A stretch of DNA of 64,000 bases from Cokeromyces recurvatus. Taxonomy: Eukaryota > Mucoromycota > Mucoromycetes > Mucorales > Mucoraceae. Made by a program: the position numbers and the translations under genes. The first letter of the stretch is position 1. Each line of letters starts with the position of its first letter. Below, piece after piece: positions 23,635-36,631 of the stretch. Under the pieces are notes generated by a model. That model worked only from the letters and a program-made list of their open reading frames with translations, was not told where the DNA came from and ran no database searches. Location: assembly GCF_025118155.1 (NCBI RefSeq), contig NW_026251397.1:207501-271500 (forward strand). Reading direction: 5' to 3'.

Positions 23635-23982
23635 ATTATTCTCCTTTTAAATATATAAATGTATACACATATACATATACGTATATAATAATAAAAGACT
23701 GTAAAATAAATTATAGCAGTATATAATGTCAAAGCTTAAAAAAATAGATAATAAAACATGTTACTAATAATAAAATGAAACTTATTGTTACTGTTAAATA
23801 ATAGAACTGATACTCTCTTTATTACTCCGTTTTTTATTTTTATTTTTTTATAAAGCTTTTTGTATAAAATGAAAGCTACAAGAGACATGAAATAAAGCGA
23901 CCCTTTAATAAATACAACACTTGTTTATTACATCATATTATATATATCTACTATTATAAAGTATACATGAATGTTTATAAAC

Positions 23983-24026
<44 letters not shown>

Positions 24027-24209
24027 TCACACACCATGACTGATGTATAATCATGATCATATCACGATACGATCTGTATTCAATTAGTTATTTTTAGACT
24101 TGTAATTTCGGGCTATTTTTTTTTCCTTTACTGTTAAATATCTATTATTATTACAACAGAATAAGCTATTATGATACGGATATAAATAATATTACATACA
24201 AATATAGTA
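23635..24209. other. Convergent intergenic region with CA repeat
   Basis: It contains tandem ATAC/ATAT sequence and a (CA)n microsatellite at 23992-24020. Both neighbours end here. No gene was found. Confidence 0.5.
23992..24020. repeat. (CA)n microsatellite
   Basis: About 14 CA units in the convergent region after the FAS1 gene. Confidence 0.85.
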
Positions 24210-25353
24210 TTAATGAATATTACGCTCTATAGAAAGAGTCTCTCTTGTGATGGCTGAAGGTAGAGTTGAAATAATATTAGCTACAACATTTGCAAAGCTT
24301 TGAGGTCTCCATTTAGTTTGTATATCATCATCCGCTTGCGTTGTATCATTGGCTGTTACTCTTGCTTTATTATTATTACTATTGAACATGGAAGGCTTCT
24401 CTGTGAAAAAGACACCTTTCTGATCCATCGTATTATTCGAATCATGGCCAGCCGCTTTTCTTTTTCTATAATTATATATGAAAAGGGCAGATAATATAAG
24501 TAATGAAAGCCCTCCAAAGCCAATTCCTAATGCTAATCCTAAAACATGATTCACTACATTCATATGTGCAGCTTGATAGTGAATGTTATCATTGTCATGT
24601 GATGTATGAGATGGAAGATCTCTGATATTACTACGAGTCATGGTGGCAGAAGAATAAAGGGATGTTTCTGTAGTAGTAGTAGTAGGAATGTTGGTAATAC
24701 TACTCGTATATATGAATTGTTCGTATTGTTGTGTTGAGTGAGATCGATGTTTACGAGTTTTTATCTTTGGTGATAGAGTAGTAGTAGTAGTAGAAGCTTT
24801 AGATGATGAAGGTGATAATGATAATGTTCGAGTTGTCATGGATAGATTTGGTATCTTGGTGCTTTCAGTAGGTATTATCACTGCTCCGGTAGATGTCATT
24901 GAGATTATAGTAGTAATAATATCGTTATTATGAATCGTGCCTTTATGATTCTTCTTTTTATGATGATGTTTCTTCTTCTTTTTCTTTTTCTTTTTTTTGT
25001 CCTTTTTTCTCTCCTTCTCGGCCGCTGATGTTTCTGACGTTGTTGCTGTTGCTGTTGCTATTGCTGTTGTCATCGTCGTGGTCGTGGTCGTGGTCGTGGT
25101 CATTATAATTGAGGAAGGAAGAGCTAGGATGGGGATTGTAGTATGATTGATGAGTGATAAAGATAGATTAGCCACTTTTGACACATGCTTATTTTCATTT
25201 ATAGCTGTTGTAGTAAAAGATTGACCTTAATTTTTATATGTACTGGTTAGTACTATTAAAAGAGCAATTTACATGATTTACAATTTATACTAAACTTGAA
25301 GTAAAATCAATAAATAAGGATAATAAAAAAGCAATAATCAAAAGTAGTAACAT
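24210..25353 (-). CDS. Thr-rich single-pass surface protein
   Basis: I propose two exons. A short first exon (25353-25296) encodes MLLLLIIAFLLSLFIDFTS, a signal peptide. It joins in phase 1 to exon 2 (25225-24210) over a 70-base intron that contains a TACTAAC branch site. The total is 357 residues and the frame closes exactly. Without this exon the long frame has no ATG. The mature protein is Thr/Ser-rich with a striking Lys/His run (residues about 80-100), and has one membrane segment (LGLALGIGFGGLSLLILSAL, about residue 245) followed by RKRK and a cytosolic tail of about 90 residues. The layout resembles Mid2/WSC-type or mucin-like sensors, but I see no defining domain. The first-exon donor (GTTTAG) is unusual, so that junction is tentative. 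Confidence 0.65.
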
Positions 25354-26246
25354 TAAACTATGATGTACATTTAAGAAAAGAAAAGAAAGGGATATAAAAA
25401 TACATTTAGATAAAAGATAAAGATATAAATATGAATATGGATATGAATATACATATATGTATATATGTTTATATATTTATATATACACACACTTGTACAT
25501 AATATATGTATCTATATTATAATTAACTGTCTTATTTGTTCCGCCCTTACTACTTTCTCTTAACAAAATTCACATTTCATATTTATTATGTAATAAAGAA
25601 AGAGAAAGGCAAAGGTAGATCATATTAGCTTTTATTACATCATTGTGATTGTGTCCATCTACTACCCTTTTTTTTCTTTTTTTATTTCTTTTTTTCCTCT
25701 CCCCTTATAAAAGCACAGAATCATTTCATTTCAAAACAAATAAATACTTATTAATTAAATTTCATGTCAAATTTCCTTAAAAGGAAACTTATTATCTGCA
25801 TTAATAGATTCAAGGTGAGTAGACAGAGTATTTGTATATCTTGAGAAAAAGATATATACATCATGCAGCACTAAAGTAATAATAAGGACTAGAAACGATT
25901 GACTTTAACATCATCATGTTGTATACTAAATGTATTTATATCCAAATAAAATATATAACAGTTGCTCTATTATAAGATAGATTGTTATACTTTAGTGTAT
26001 CTTTTTTTTTTTTTTTTTTTTAATGATAAAGTAGTAGTATTGCGTGGAGCATTTATATATTCTCTGTTGAATAGAATCTTACTGTAATAAATATATATAA
26101 CAAACACACACATACACACACAGACTTATATAGATACACATATACATGTATACATATATACATATAAGAAATCACATAATGGAATCCAAAAAATAATACT
26201 AATACTAATACTAATAATAGGAGGGAATATATGTATTTGCTATCCT
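25354..26246. other. Intergenic, upstream of the Thr-rich gene
   Basis: It is AT-rich with ATATAC repeats near 25430-25510, a poly-T run at 26002-26022 and ACACAC sequence near 26100. Two minus-strand genes flank it. No gene was recognised. Confidence 0.45.
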
Positions 26247-27250
26247 TTAAAAGCCACAACATGAAGATTTTGGTGATGGCGGCTCTTCATCCATTGGTAA
26301 ATAGTTTGTTGGCTTTCTCTTCACTGAAGGTAAATATTGCTTTCGTTCTACTAAAATACGAGCTACATGAATAAACATGTCTTCAATCGTGCCTAGAAGA
26401 AGAAAAAAAGGAGGAATGCATAAATAAGTTGCTTTTAATTGTCTGTTAATGTCAATGACATATGTATATACCATCATCTTCTTTTGCTGATACTTCATAT
26501 AATAATGTTTCTGGACCTAATACACGTGTGATATATTTCTGAGCGTCATCATATGATACTTCTCTTTGAGACTGAGCTAAATCTAATTTGTTTGCTGCTA
26601 CAATAATAACTAATTCATCTGTCATATTTCTCTTCAATTCTATAATATACACCTTAGAAAACATGTACTCATAGATTATATATCTATAGACTGCTTTACC
26701 ATCTATCCAAGAAGATAGTTCTTCAAAACTTTCTTGTGATGTAATATCATACACTAATAAAGCGGCTTGTGCACCCCTATAATACATGGGAGCCATTGCA
26801 CGAAATCTTTCTATTATCATGGACCTTTTTCAATTATCTCTTTGTTTGCTCTTTTCCTTGTTAGATATTACATAGTTGTATTTACCTTGTCCTGCTGTAT
26901 CCCAAATTTGCAATCTTACTCTACAATTATCAACTGTTCTAAACAAGAAATTAGAAGACTCAATAAGGATGTATTGAATTCAATGAATTGTATACATGTA
27001 TAAATATATAAAACACACTTTACTGTTTTTTAGTCATAAATGAAGCACCAATGGTTGATGTTGAATTAGGTGAAAATGTTTTCTCTATATAACGCATAAC
27101 AAGTGATGTTTTGCCAACACCTTCATTAAACATTTTAATTTAATATAAAGATACTTTATTCCCTACTTTCAGTCTCTATTACTCTAATATACCTTGACTA
27201 CCCAAGACAACTACTTTTGCTTCAATTGAAGATGACGAAGAGTTATACAT
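26247..27250 (-). CDS. Rab-family small GTPase
   Basis: Six exons join in frame: 27250-27193, 27120-27024, 26938-26886, 26810-26700, 26639-26472 and 26392-26247. They give 210 residues. All nucleotide-binding motifs are present: P-loop GSQGVGKT (residues about 17-24), STIGASF around switch I, IWDTAGQ at switch II, ANKLD and EVSAK. The C-terminus ends KSSCCGF, a double-cysteine prenylation signal, so the protein is expected on an endomembrane as a vesicle-traffic switch. Sequence features place it among endosomal-type Rabs (Rab21/22/24-like), but I cannot choose one. Intron positions inside the P-loop (after GSQ) and switch II (after AGQ) are typical of such genes. Confidence 0.9.
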
Positions 27251-27476
27251 GACTATTATTAGGTCTAGTTATATTTTATATATAAAGAGTTGACAACTGG
27301 AAGAGGTTTTGAATTATTTATTAGCAGTATAATAAGAGTAAATAATAAAGATTATATGTATAAAATAATGAAAAAAAAAAAAAAAAAAAAGAGAGAGAAA
27401 AAGAAAATTAAATAAAATGATAAAATTTTAAACTTCTATGAATAATGTTTATTATTTTTTTTTTCCTCCGCTTCTA

Positions 27477-27526
27477 TTGCTGCTGCTGTTGCTGTTGCTG
27501 CTGCTGCTTGCTGCTGCTGCTGCTAT
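27477..27526. repeat. (CTG/CAG)n trinucleotide tract after the formin stop
   Basis: Repeated GCTG/CTGCTG units lie immediately downstream (minus strand) of the formin TAA at 27541-27539, so they would be CAG repeats in the transcript's 3' UTR. The tract carries a few interruptions. Confidence 0.75.
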
Positions 27527-27538
27527 TAGTATTTACTT

Positions 27539-29098
27539 TTATTTCTTTTCTGTTGCAACTGTTTCACTATTGCGTTTAAGTCCTGCTTTTAACTCTTTTA
27601 ATACTTGTTCAAATCCTTCTTCAAATGGTCTAACAAAACTTTCTATTACTACAGAATCCTCTGCAGTAGATTTTTTTTGCTTTTGTTTCGAATTAAAAAA
27701 AAAAAGACCTAAATCAATTATGTCTATTTTTATTTTATTTTATTTTATTTTACCTTTAATAATTTTATTTCTTGCTGCTTTTGTCTCTTCAATGCTCTTT
27801 CTCTTGCCTCATGAATTTCAATTTGTGCTTTCTAAATAATGTATATTTTAATATTTTTTTAAAAAAAAGATGATTATTATTATTATTACTATTATTATTT
27901 TACTTCAAACGAATTGGTAAACATGGATATAATAGCAAAGAACTCTTCAGCTTTTATCGTATTTGGATCTTCACCATAATAACTAATAAGATCACGTAAT
28001 TTTTCTTCAATATCTTTAACCATTTCCTTTAAATCATTAATAATAGGTTCTGCCTCTAATAAAAACTCTTCCATAGCTTCTGCAAATCGATCAATTTGAA
28101 GTTCAGAAGTCTTTCTCTTTCTATTCAATTTTAACTCTTCTTTTATTAGATTTAGTCCATCACTTAATGAATTCACAGTAGCAAACAGCGTAGGGGGTGA
28201 TACTATTTTGTATGAATATATACAAATATACAAATATGTGTATGCATATATGTATATGTATATATGTGTGTATATATATTAGTATTTTTTTTGTGGGGGA
28301 GGGGCATTATATTATTTACATTTAGCAGCTGCTTGCAAGTGTGACATATCTCGTGTAAAATGAACAATGTCATTATCGGACTTTGATAACAAATAGACTA
28401 AATAATGCAGCAATGTAGGTACATTACTGACACCTTCTCCTTCTGCTTTTGTATCTCTCATCTATATCATATATAAATATATAAATATATATATGTATAT
28501 ATCTAGTCTTCATCATTCAAATGATTTACCTTTAACAAAGCATTCAAATGAAATCCATAGGCATCACCACGAATTGTTTGATAATTAAGATAATTACCTA
28601 TTGCAAGAACCGTCTATGGATATACATATAAAATATGAATAAAACGAATATACATATATATATATATGTCAACTAATACCTTTAAAACATATTTAAATCG
28701 TACACTTTCTCGTAACTCTGTAATGGCAATCTGGATAATGTCCAACTCTGGTAAAATATCTTCTAATTCATATTTAAATTGTCGACGGAATAGGATACAA
28801 TTCATACGATTGGCTAATCGAGGAATGAACATCATCGCTCTAAAGTAACGTTCTGCATTTCCCAACATATCAACATCACCTTCATATTCCTTGACTATTT
28901 CAATTTCTTCTTTGGTCGGTATATATTGTCGCATCGCCTTTAGATGATCGATACTAAGTAAGTTATCATCAATATTCCATATGGCGTCACGAATACTTGT
29001 ATAAGGAACTTTGATCCTTGCCAACATGATGGCAATATTATTGGCTCGATTGAACTCGAGTAAGGTGATCAACTGTTGTTTCTTATGACCATTTTCTT

Positions 29099-29176
<78 letters not shown>

Positions 29177-31942
29177 CGTGTGCCTGGTTCTTTTTGAATA
29201 ATCTCTCTAACTCTAATGTATCTAATGCTATGTTATCATTTCCATTTTGATTTCTATCGTCGTTATCATGGCTACTATGAAGGGAAGACATCGTCGTAGA
29301 CTTCAGAATTTCATCCCAAACTGTATTTTTAATTTTATCTACAGGTAATTTAGACCAAAAGAATTGTTTCATGACAATTGACATGGATGAACAAAGTCCC
29401 TTTTCTCCTATTCTCCTCTTTTTCTCATTTAAAGAATACAAGGAACCCTCTTGTTGCTGTCCTTTCGTAGGTACTTCGTTTAGGATAACTGTCGCCGTAT
29501 TTTCATGTAATGATTCCAAGTCAGGAAAATGAAGATTAAGTGCGAGTGGATGCAAATAACGAGAGTTACGATTTGCTGGATCCCGTTTGATTAGATGACG
29601 TCGTTTAACTACAGATTGTGAAGAAAGTGGGTCATCATTAGGTTGTATTGTAGCTGTTACTAACGGAAAGAGTGGTGGAGGTGGCGGTGGTGGTGGAGGA
29701 GGAGGGGGAGGAGGAGGAGGTGGTGGTGGTGGTGGTGGTGGTGGTGGTAGTGATGGTAGTGACGGTGATTGTGGTGATGATGATAGTGATGATGATGATG
29801 ATGGTGTTGATGGTGTTGATGATACTGACACTGATGGGGGAGTGATCGTTGTGGGAGTTATATTTGGAATTGCTTGATTCAAAGAAAATTTAGATATGCA
29901 ATTCTGCTGTTGTTGATAATCATCTACTATTTTTTTCTTTTCCAATTCTAGCTCATTAATGCGATCTTCTCTTTCTTTCATTTCAGATAGCATCTTGGAT
30001 ACTTTCATTAATAATTCATTTTTTTCTCTACGAATTTTAGCAATCGTTTCTTGACTCTTCTGAACATTGTCCTTGAGTTCTTCCACCATATTACGTAAAC
30101 CTTCCACATCTTCCGTATTATTCATCTTGTTGGCGATAGTGACAGGTAGCTCAACAGATGAATGAGCTATTGCTGAACCTCCATTATCCTGTATTGTTCC
30201 TATCAATTTACCTACGATAGGTTGAGCAGATACTATGAATTGTTGTAATGATGGCTGAAAATCATCTATATATATATATATATAATTAGTAAATAATTAT
30301 AGTATAGATATCTGCCTTACTGTCAGTATGAACAGATTTAAGTTGCTTTGCAAAAATATGAACAAGACTCCAAATATCTTGTACAATTCTTTTATTGTTG
30401 GCAAGTTGACTGACACCTATAGTAAGTAACTCATTTATACTATCTATTACCAAATAGTAGATTTCAGGGTCTTTGTAAAACACTTTAAATGCAGAGGCTA
30501 TCATATCATAAGGTTGACTATAAAATTACATTACATATATTTGTTGTTTAATATTATAAGAGAATATTGCACATATATATATGTATATATATACGTATGT
30601 GCTTACATATGTCTCTTAGTAGCTTGTAAAGTTTGAATTTTTTCTTGATCTAGTTTTTTATAGTAAAGATAACGAGTTACTTGCTTTTGAAGAGCATCTG
30701 GTATCTTTTCTTTATTTTGGTCTAATTGTATCACCATATCTTCAAACCCTCTTCTCTCGAACTCACTTCGAAGTGAGTTTCGCTTTTCAACCGTATCTGG
30801 TGTATGTATGATATGATAAATGAGTTCTAGAGCAACTCTCAAACAATCCAAAATGAATAATTGAGATTCGTCTAGAGAAGATAACCCGTCTTGTTGTAGA
30901 GAGACATCATCATATAGACCATATAATCCCTGTATGAGTCGTTCAAACCGATATTGCTCTCCTTTCACTTTGGAAAATGTGTCCATAACGATGTCATGTC
31001 CTGATACTGTGGAGGCTGTACAGAGAGAGGAAAAGAATTCAAAGATGAGTATACTTGTTTTATATGATATGGATATCCTGATGTCTTTTGTTGCTGTTGT
31101 AAGAGTTGAAGATAAAGAATTTTGTTTATTATTAGAATTAATCGATGATGATTCAAACGAAGCAATGAATGTTGATCTTTTGAAATTAAATGTCGAATTC
31201 GATGGCACAGGTTCGATGGATATAAATAAGATACTTAACAAGTGTTGGAATAGAGCAGGACGCATAATCACTTGTTTCAAACCAACCTAATATATATATA
31301 AGAACAAAATGGAAATGAACATCTCCCTCCCTCTCTCTCTCTCTCTTTTTTCTTTCTTTCTTTCCCTATCATCATGTCATTGATAGTTTTCAAAAAAAAA
31401 AAAATAAAATAAAAAAATACCTGTGTATTTAATAATTCACGTATACAGTGGATACATTCAAGTAAGCATTGTTCTTCAATATTGAATAAACTCTTTTCAT
31501 CCTTTTTACTATATTTATGATATTGACTAAAAGGAGGAAAGAAAAAAAAGAACAGAATAATTAAAACAAAAGAGAAGGTAAGAATGTAAATAATTCTTAT
31601 CGTAGTATCTAACCCATTTACCTCACTTTTTTAGTTGCATATTTCTGTAATATATTTTCTAGTGCAGCTAATCCATCATGACGTCTTGACAAGAACTCGT
31701 TTATCCAAGTTACATTTCTTGTAGCTAATGTAACTCTTAATGAACTTAAATACTTTGTTAACATATCGGTTGTCATATTTCTTTAATATATATGTAAATA
31801 TACATGCAATAGAATATTATAAATAATATATGTTTGTGAAGAGAGGAAAGAACAGGGTAGGAGGAAATAAAGGTCATATATATTAGAACTATTAAAATCC
31901 AAAAAAAAAAAAAATGCATATCACCCACCCACCCACCCACCT

Positions 31943-31990
<48 letters not shown>

Positions 31991-33928
31991 CCTGGCTCGA
32001 AGTCGTTCAACAAAATAATAGGGACTATTCTGATAGTCTCGATCACGCTTATCATTATCTATTACTGATGATGCTGTAGCCAAACGACTTGCATCTTTAC
32101 GAGTTAAATTTTGATACGCATAACTATTAGCTAAAAGTTGACTTGATGTGGATGCCTCTGGTATAATGGTAGTTGCTCCAGAGGTGGGTTGTAAATGATG
32201 ATTAGAGACAGGAGAAGAAGAAGAAGAAGAATATTTTTTATTCACCAACAGACTTGAACATGTATTAGGGAATAGATGACCAATAGGGGTATGATGTGCT
32301 TGGCTATGGGTCATTTTGGTTGTATTAGATAGCCTTGGTGGCAATAATGGTTTATTCCCTAGTAGTAGCCAACAGGCATCAGAATCATCTGATGATTTAG
32401 AAACTAGTTTGTTAGCAAGGGCATCAAACTCTAGAATCATTGAACCCACTTTGGATTGATTTTGACCATGTATTGTAGATAAATTTTTACGTGAAAACTT
32501 GTAGGTCTCCGCTCGCTTGTCAATCTTGGTGGACGGAGTATTTCGTTGTGAGTTATTATTATTATTAGTAGTAGTAGTAGCGGATGATCGTCTAATACTA
32601 GTGTGATTTGATACAGTCTTTATATTTGCCAAATACTCAGTGGTAATGTTTGTTGTAGGAGAGTGTTTGCCTTTTCCAATCTTTTGTTGTTGTTGTTGTT
32701 GTTGTTGTTGTGAATGCTCTATTTGCAAAGAAGGGTTGTTCTTCTTTTGATCAAGATAACTCAAGGGATTAGGGGTAAGAGGAGGAGAGGATAGTATGGC
32801 CCGTTCTCCAATCTTTAAAAATAAGTTTCGATGATCCTCATTGGACTTTAGTGAAGAAGGTGTTGTCAGTGATTGAAGACTATCTGAGCTTCCTATTTGT
32901 TTTAATTTATTTTGTTGATGATGATGATCATTTGTGGGAGGGAACAAAAATCGAGTCGCTGTCTCATCACGTTTTATTGATTTTGATCTTTGTGTTTTGG
33001 GTGAAAATAAGGATCCACTTGAATTAGAATAAGGAATACTTTTTTGAATCGAAGAAGAAGGACTCATTCTATTTTCTTTAATATGTTCATTTTGCTGTAA
33101 TAGATAAATCTTGCGTTCCCAAGGTAATTGTCGTAACTTTTCTCGGTGAGCATCTTTCATATTCAATTCATCCTAAAAAAATAAATAAATAAAGGGAAAT
33201 AGAGTTTTGTAAGTACAACGATAGAAACCTCTCTCTCTCTTTGATCTATCCATTTATTTATTAATATATATATATATATCTCAATTTACAAGAAGATCTT
33301 CGAAAGCTTCCATTAATTCATTTGTATCAACATCATATAATGCATTTGCTGAAATAGGTGATGTAATAGACATTGTGGATAAGGTAACCGAACTTGCGCT
33401 TGAATGAATAGATGAAACAGAGCTTTTACTTTCAGTTTCTTCTATAGAGTGTCTTCCTAGCCAAGTTGGTAAGTGTGGTTTTCGTAACTTGGGGGATAAC
33501 CCAGTAGTAGTAGCAGCAGCAGCATCAGAAGCCGCGTTTAAGTTGGATCCTTTTTGAGTAGTCGTTGTAGCGGTTTTAAAAGAGATAAATGAAGAAGAAA
33601 GAGAGCTATTTTCAATATTAGGAAGCTTTGGTTTTTTCATTTTATTAGTATTGTTCTTATTGGAACTAGATGAAATCGACATAACAGTCAAATTAAAACT
33701 GTTTTTTACTTTTTTAGAAAGTTTTGTTGTTTTATTAATTGCTGTAGACTCGGTTAAAGGTAAAATGTGATTTGTAAGAGATGAGATTGTTTTTCGAATT
33801 GGGACTTTATTAGATAACTTTATCGATGAAACAAGTGCTGTTGGTATTCTTCCTATATCGATTTTGTTGTCTTTCTTAACAATTGATGTACCGAAATAAC
33901 TATCATTTGAAGCATCATATCTACCCAT
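27539..33928 (-). CDS. Formin (Diaphanous-type, GBD-FH3-FH1-FH2)
   Basis: Twelve exons close in frame to 1763 residues: 33928-33290, 33172-31992, 31780-31622, 31526-31421, 31286-30607, 30517-30321, 30265-28680, 28613-28530, 28461-28320, 28202-27904, 27831-27754 and 27679-27539. A Ser-rich N-terminus leads to the GTPase-binding start (MEAFEDLLDELNMKDAHREK and LRQLPWERKIYLLQQ). FH3-type helices follow (WINEFLSRHDGLAALENIL), then a coiled coil. The FH1 is an almost pure proline run. The FH2 shows FFWSKLPVDKIKNTVWDEIL, LLEFNRANNIAIMLARIKV and TVLAIGNYLNYQTIRGDAYG. A basic helical tail may act as autoregulatory segment. Formins of this class (Bni1, For3, SepA) are Rho effectors that nucleate actin cables and rings. 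A run of about 25 Thr sits inside FH2. The 3' acceptor of the last exon is the least certain junction. Confidence 0.92.
29098..29177. repeat. (TAG)n trinucleotide run encoding poly-Thr
   Basis: About 26 TAG units on plus read as ACT codons on minus, inside the formin FH2 domain. Confidence 0.9.
29670..29752. repeat. GGT/GGA run encoding the FH1 poly-proline
   Basis: A G-rich plus strand corresponds to roughly 27 consecutive Pro codons, mostly CCA/CCT, in the formin FH1 region. Confidence 0.9.
31953..31989. repeat. (TA)n dinucleotide run in a formin intron
   Basis: A near-pure AT repeat lies in the intron after formin exon 2, preceded by (CCCA)n and (CA)n units at 31922-31952. Confidence 0.8.
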
Positions 33929-34428
33929 AAAAAATATTTATATATGTATTTAATATATAAAATTAGAATATATATGGATATTAGATTCTATCTAATTGAA
34001 TATAAAAAGCGTGTTTCTTTAAGTTAAGTATAGAGTATAAAATAAATAACAATTTTGTACTATTAAATAATATAATTGATATGTATATATTTGTATAGGA
34101 GAGGAAAAGAAATATATAAATTATTTCAGTAAATTTTACTCATATTCACTGTTAATAATGCAAATATAATCTTCTTTTGGAAAATTAGCGCGCTTGTCAA
34201 AAGTTAGATTCACTTACTACAACAAAAAAATAAAAGATGTATAATACTGGTTATATAATTTAAAACAATAATGTAACCATACTCAGTAATACATAAGGAA
34301 GAAAAAAAAAAGGAGGGAAGGGGAAGGGAGAGGAATCACATTTGAATAGTATGCTTTCAATTTGAACTCCTAATATTTTATTTTATTTTATTTTTCTTCT
34401 CTCCTTTTCTATATACCATAAAGGAGAT
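33929..34428. other. Intergenic between formin start and rhodanese gene
   Basis: It is AT-rich and should hold the formin promoter and the 3' end of the rhodanese-like gene. A purine-rich stretch lies at 34300-34335. No gene was seen. Confidence 0.45.
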
Positions 34429-34872
34429 TTAACAATAGCATGATGAAGGTGCTTTTTCAACAATTTGGAAGCCATGTTTAATCCAATCCAATATTCCTCC
34501 TTCTACATTATATACATTTTTAAAAACAAATTTAGATATTATATATTCTGCAGTAAATCGGCTTCGTCTACCCGATCTACAAGAGAGTATAAGCTGTTTA
34601 AAGTGTTTACTATTAAATAAGGGCTGTTGTAATATTATAAATTATTAAATTTTTACCTGCACGTTTTTATCTAAATTATGAAATTTATTATTAAACAATT
34701 CCGGGCTTGTATTTGTCAAAGAATAGGGTATATTCATATCATATCCGTCAATTACACCTTGCTCTTCTAATTCACTGGGTTCTCAGATATCAATAAACAA
34801 AGCCGAAGATGGTTTAAGATGAAGCCAAATAGAAAGGTCATTTACAGAGAAAGTATGAATTACAGTTACCAT
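34429..34872 (-). pseudogene. Rhodanese-like gene with internal TGA
   Basis: Exons 34872-34657 and 34623-34429 join in phase 0 to a 136-codon reading frame with one in-frame TGA at codon 30 (34785-34783). The context is LFIDI-stop-EPSELEEQG. Rhodaneses have DVREPSE here, so an Arg codon CGA to TGA change explains it. The rest looks intact: the active-site loop reads LSCRSGRRS with the catalytic Cys, then YNVEGGILDWIKHGF, a typical rhodanese C-terminal motif. The single-domain length is normal. The intron is only about 33 bases, short even for this genome. This is either a recently inactivated gene, a sequencing error, or stop readthrough. No second lesion was found, which argues that any loss is recent. 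Confidence 0.7.
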
Positions 34873-34995
34873 TTTTTTTCTTAATTATAAAAATAAAAAT
34901 AGTCAGTAATTATCTATGATTTTATAGGTTATCAATATGATGAACAATAGATGTATAAAAATATCACAATATCATGCTAAGCAAATAAAATTTAA

Positions 34996-35031
<36 letters not shown>

Positions 35032-36631
35032 CAACGACACATACACGTAAAGTTCTGTTGTCTCTCTCTCTCTCTGTGTGTGTGTATATATATATATACT
35101 AAGATAAAGAAAAATAGCACCTGAAAGTCTTTCAAGTTGGAATAAAACAGACTTTATGGTTAAATTTCATTCTATAGATATCAAAGTTATTTTTTTTTTA
35201 TTAATTATAATCACTTACATTCAAAAGTAGGCACTCACTAACAATGGAGAATAATTTGTTTTTTGTAATACAGTAGTACTTGTTCCTTAAATGGTTAATA
35301 ATGCATAATCTCCGAAGAGCCCTAATAAAACGAGTGATTTCAGAGTTTTTTTTCATAAAAAAAAAAGGAAGGGAGAAGAGTATGAAATTCAATATATATG
35401 GTTTTCAAGGATTCACCAGCAGCGCTTACAATAACTGTATAAGCTAAATGAAGTCTCAAGTTCAGCTTAAATATGTTTGAAAACTAAAAAAAAAAGAGAA
35501 AGAAAAAGGATAGGTGACAGATGTCATGCTGTTCCTTGAAGTGAGTAACAGTATTTTAAATCTCAGTTAAATAGGTGAAAGATTTCACAATTGACTTGAT
35601 AAATTTATTGTTTGTAAATTAGATATCTTACTTCTTTCAATTAGAAATAAACTTAGTTTAATTTAGAAGAATGAAATTACTATAATAAAAATTCTTATAA
35701 ATAAATATTTTACAGGATAAATAAAAAGAAAAGAGGAAGTAACAAATAGAATAGATATCAGTGATTTAACCTGTTAATGTAATGAAATGCCTGTTTTAGA
35801 TTTAAAGAACTGGCAAAAGTAAAAAGTGTACAGTAATAGAAAAATAGCACTGTTAGCTATATTTCTTCTTTTAGTATTATTAATTTCTATAAATCAAAAT
35901 ACTTTGAAACAAAACGGTGCTGAAAAAACGTTGAAAACAAAATCCCATAACTTCAATAAAAAGAAAAGAAATTAAATTGAAAGCAAAGAGTATATCAAAG
36001 TCCACAATATAGTCAAGCTGGTTGAAGTTGGTATTTACAACTTAAAAAAAAAATTACTACTATATTTCTATGATTAACATAATAAGGGAAAAAAAAAGCA
36101 CATGCCTCCTTATTTTTCTTTCCTTACCTCAAGAGAAAATAATTAGTTTAATAAAATTAAGAATTATATAAAAAGAAATCCCTTAAACGAAAATACTAAG
36201 TTGACCCTTCACGTTGCTAAACCTTGTCAAAGCACTAGAATTCAAAGCTGTTCAAGCTAAATTAAGCACCACTCTGTAACTTATTGGAACAGATATACGA
36301 ATGAGGAATTAAAAATAAAATGAAATAAAACACCAATGCTATTTGTTTTTTTTTTTTAACTTGGTTAGTATAACCTTCTCTCAAGTCAAAAAAAAAAGTC
36401 TCCAATTCTTCAGTATGCCTAAAAACTGTTTTCGAAATCAGACAATATACATGTATATATAAATATAGATTCATATACATATTTGTATAAAATTCCAGTT
36501 ACAGTTTCAATTTTAATAGGCTAAAAACGTATTATATATTAACATTCTTTTTATATAATAAAAGTATTTATAAGATTGGTAGATGAGTGAAAGGGTATAT
36601 ACAGAATACATGAATTATAAATAATAGAGTA
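34873..36631. other. Long AT-rich gene-poor stretch
   Basis: It contains a poly-T tract of about 34 bases (34998-35031), CT/GT repeats at 35062-35090 and AT-rich sequence without coding character. Short frames (for example 35392-35201 on minus) carry no motif I recognise. Some weak repeats (AGCTTAAAT, AAGCTAAAT types near 35440-35470 and 36250) could be remains of an old repeat. Confidence 0.4.

Noticed and set aside
27438..27839. Plus-strand frame with a poly-Leu/Ala start
   Set aside because: The poly-Leu comes from the CTG repeat and the rest is antisense to the last formin exons.
30934..31290. 118-codon plus-strand frame
   Set aside because: It is antisense to a formin exon that joins in frame with its neighbours.
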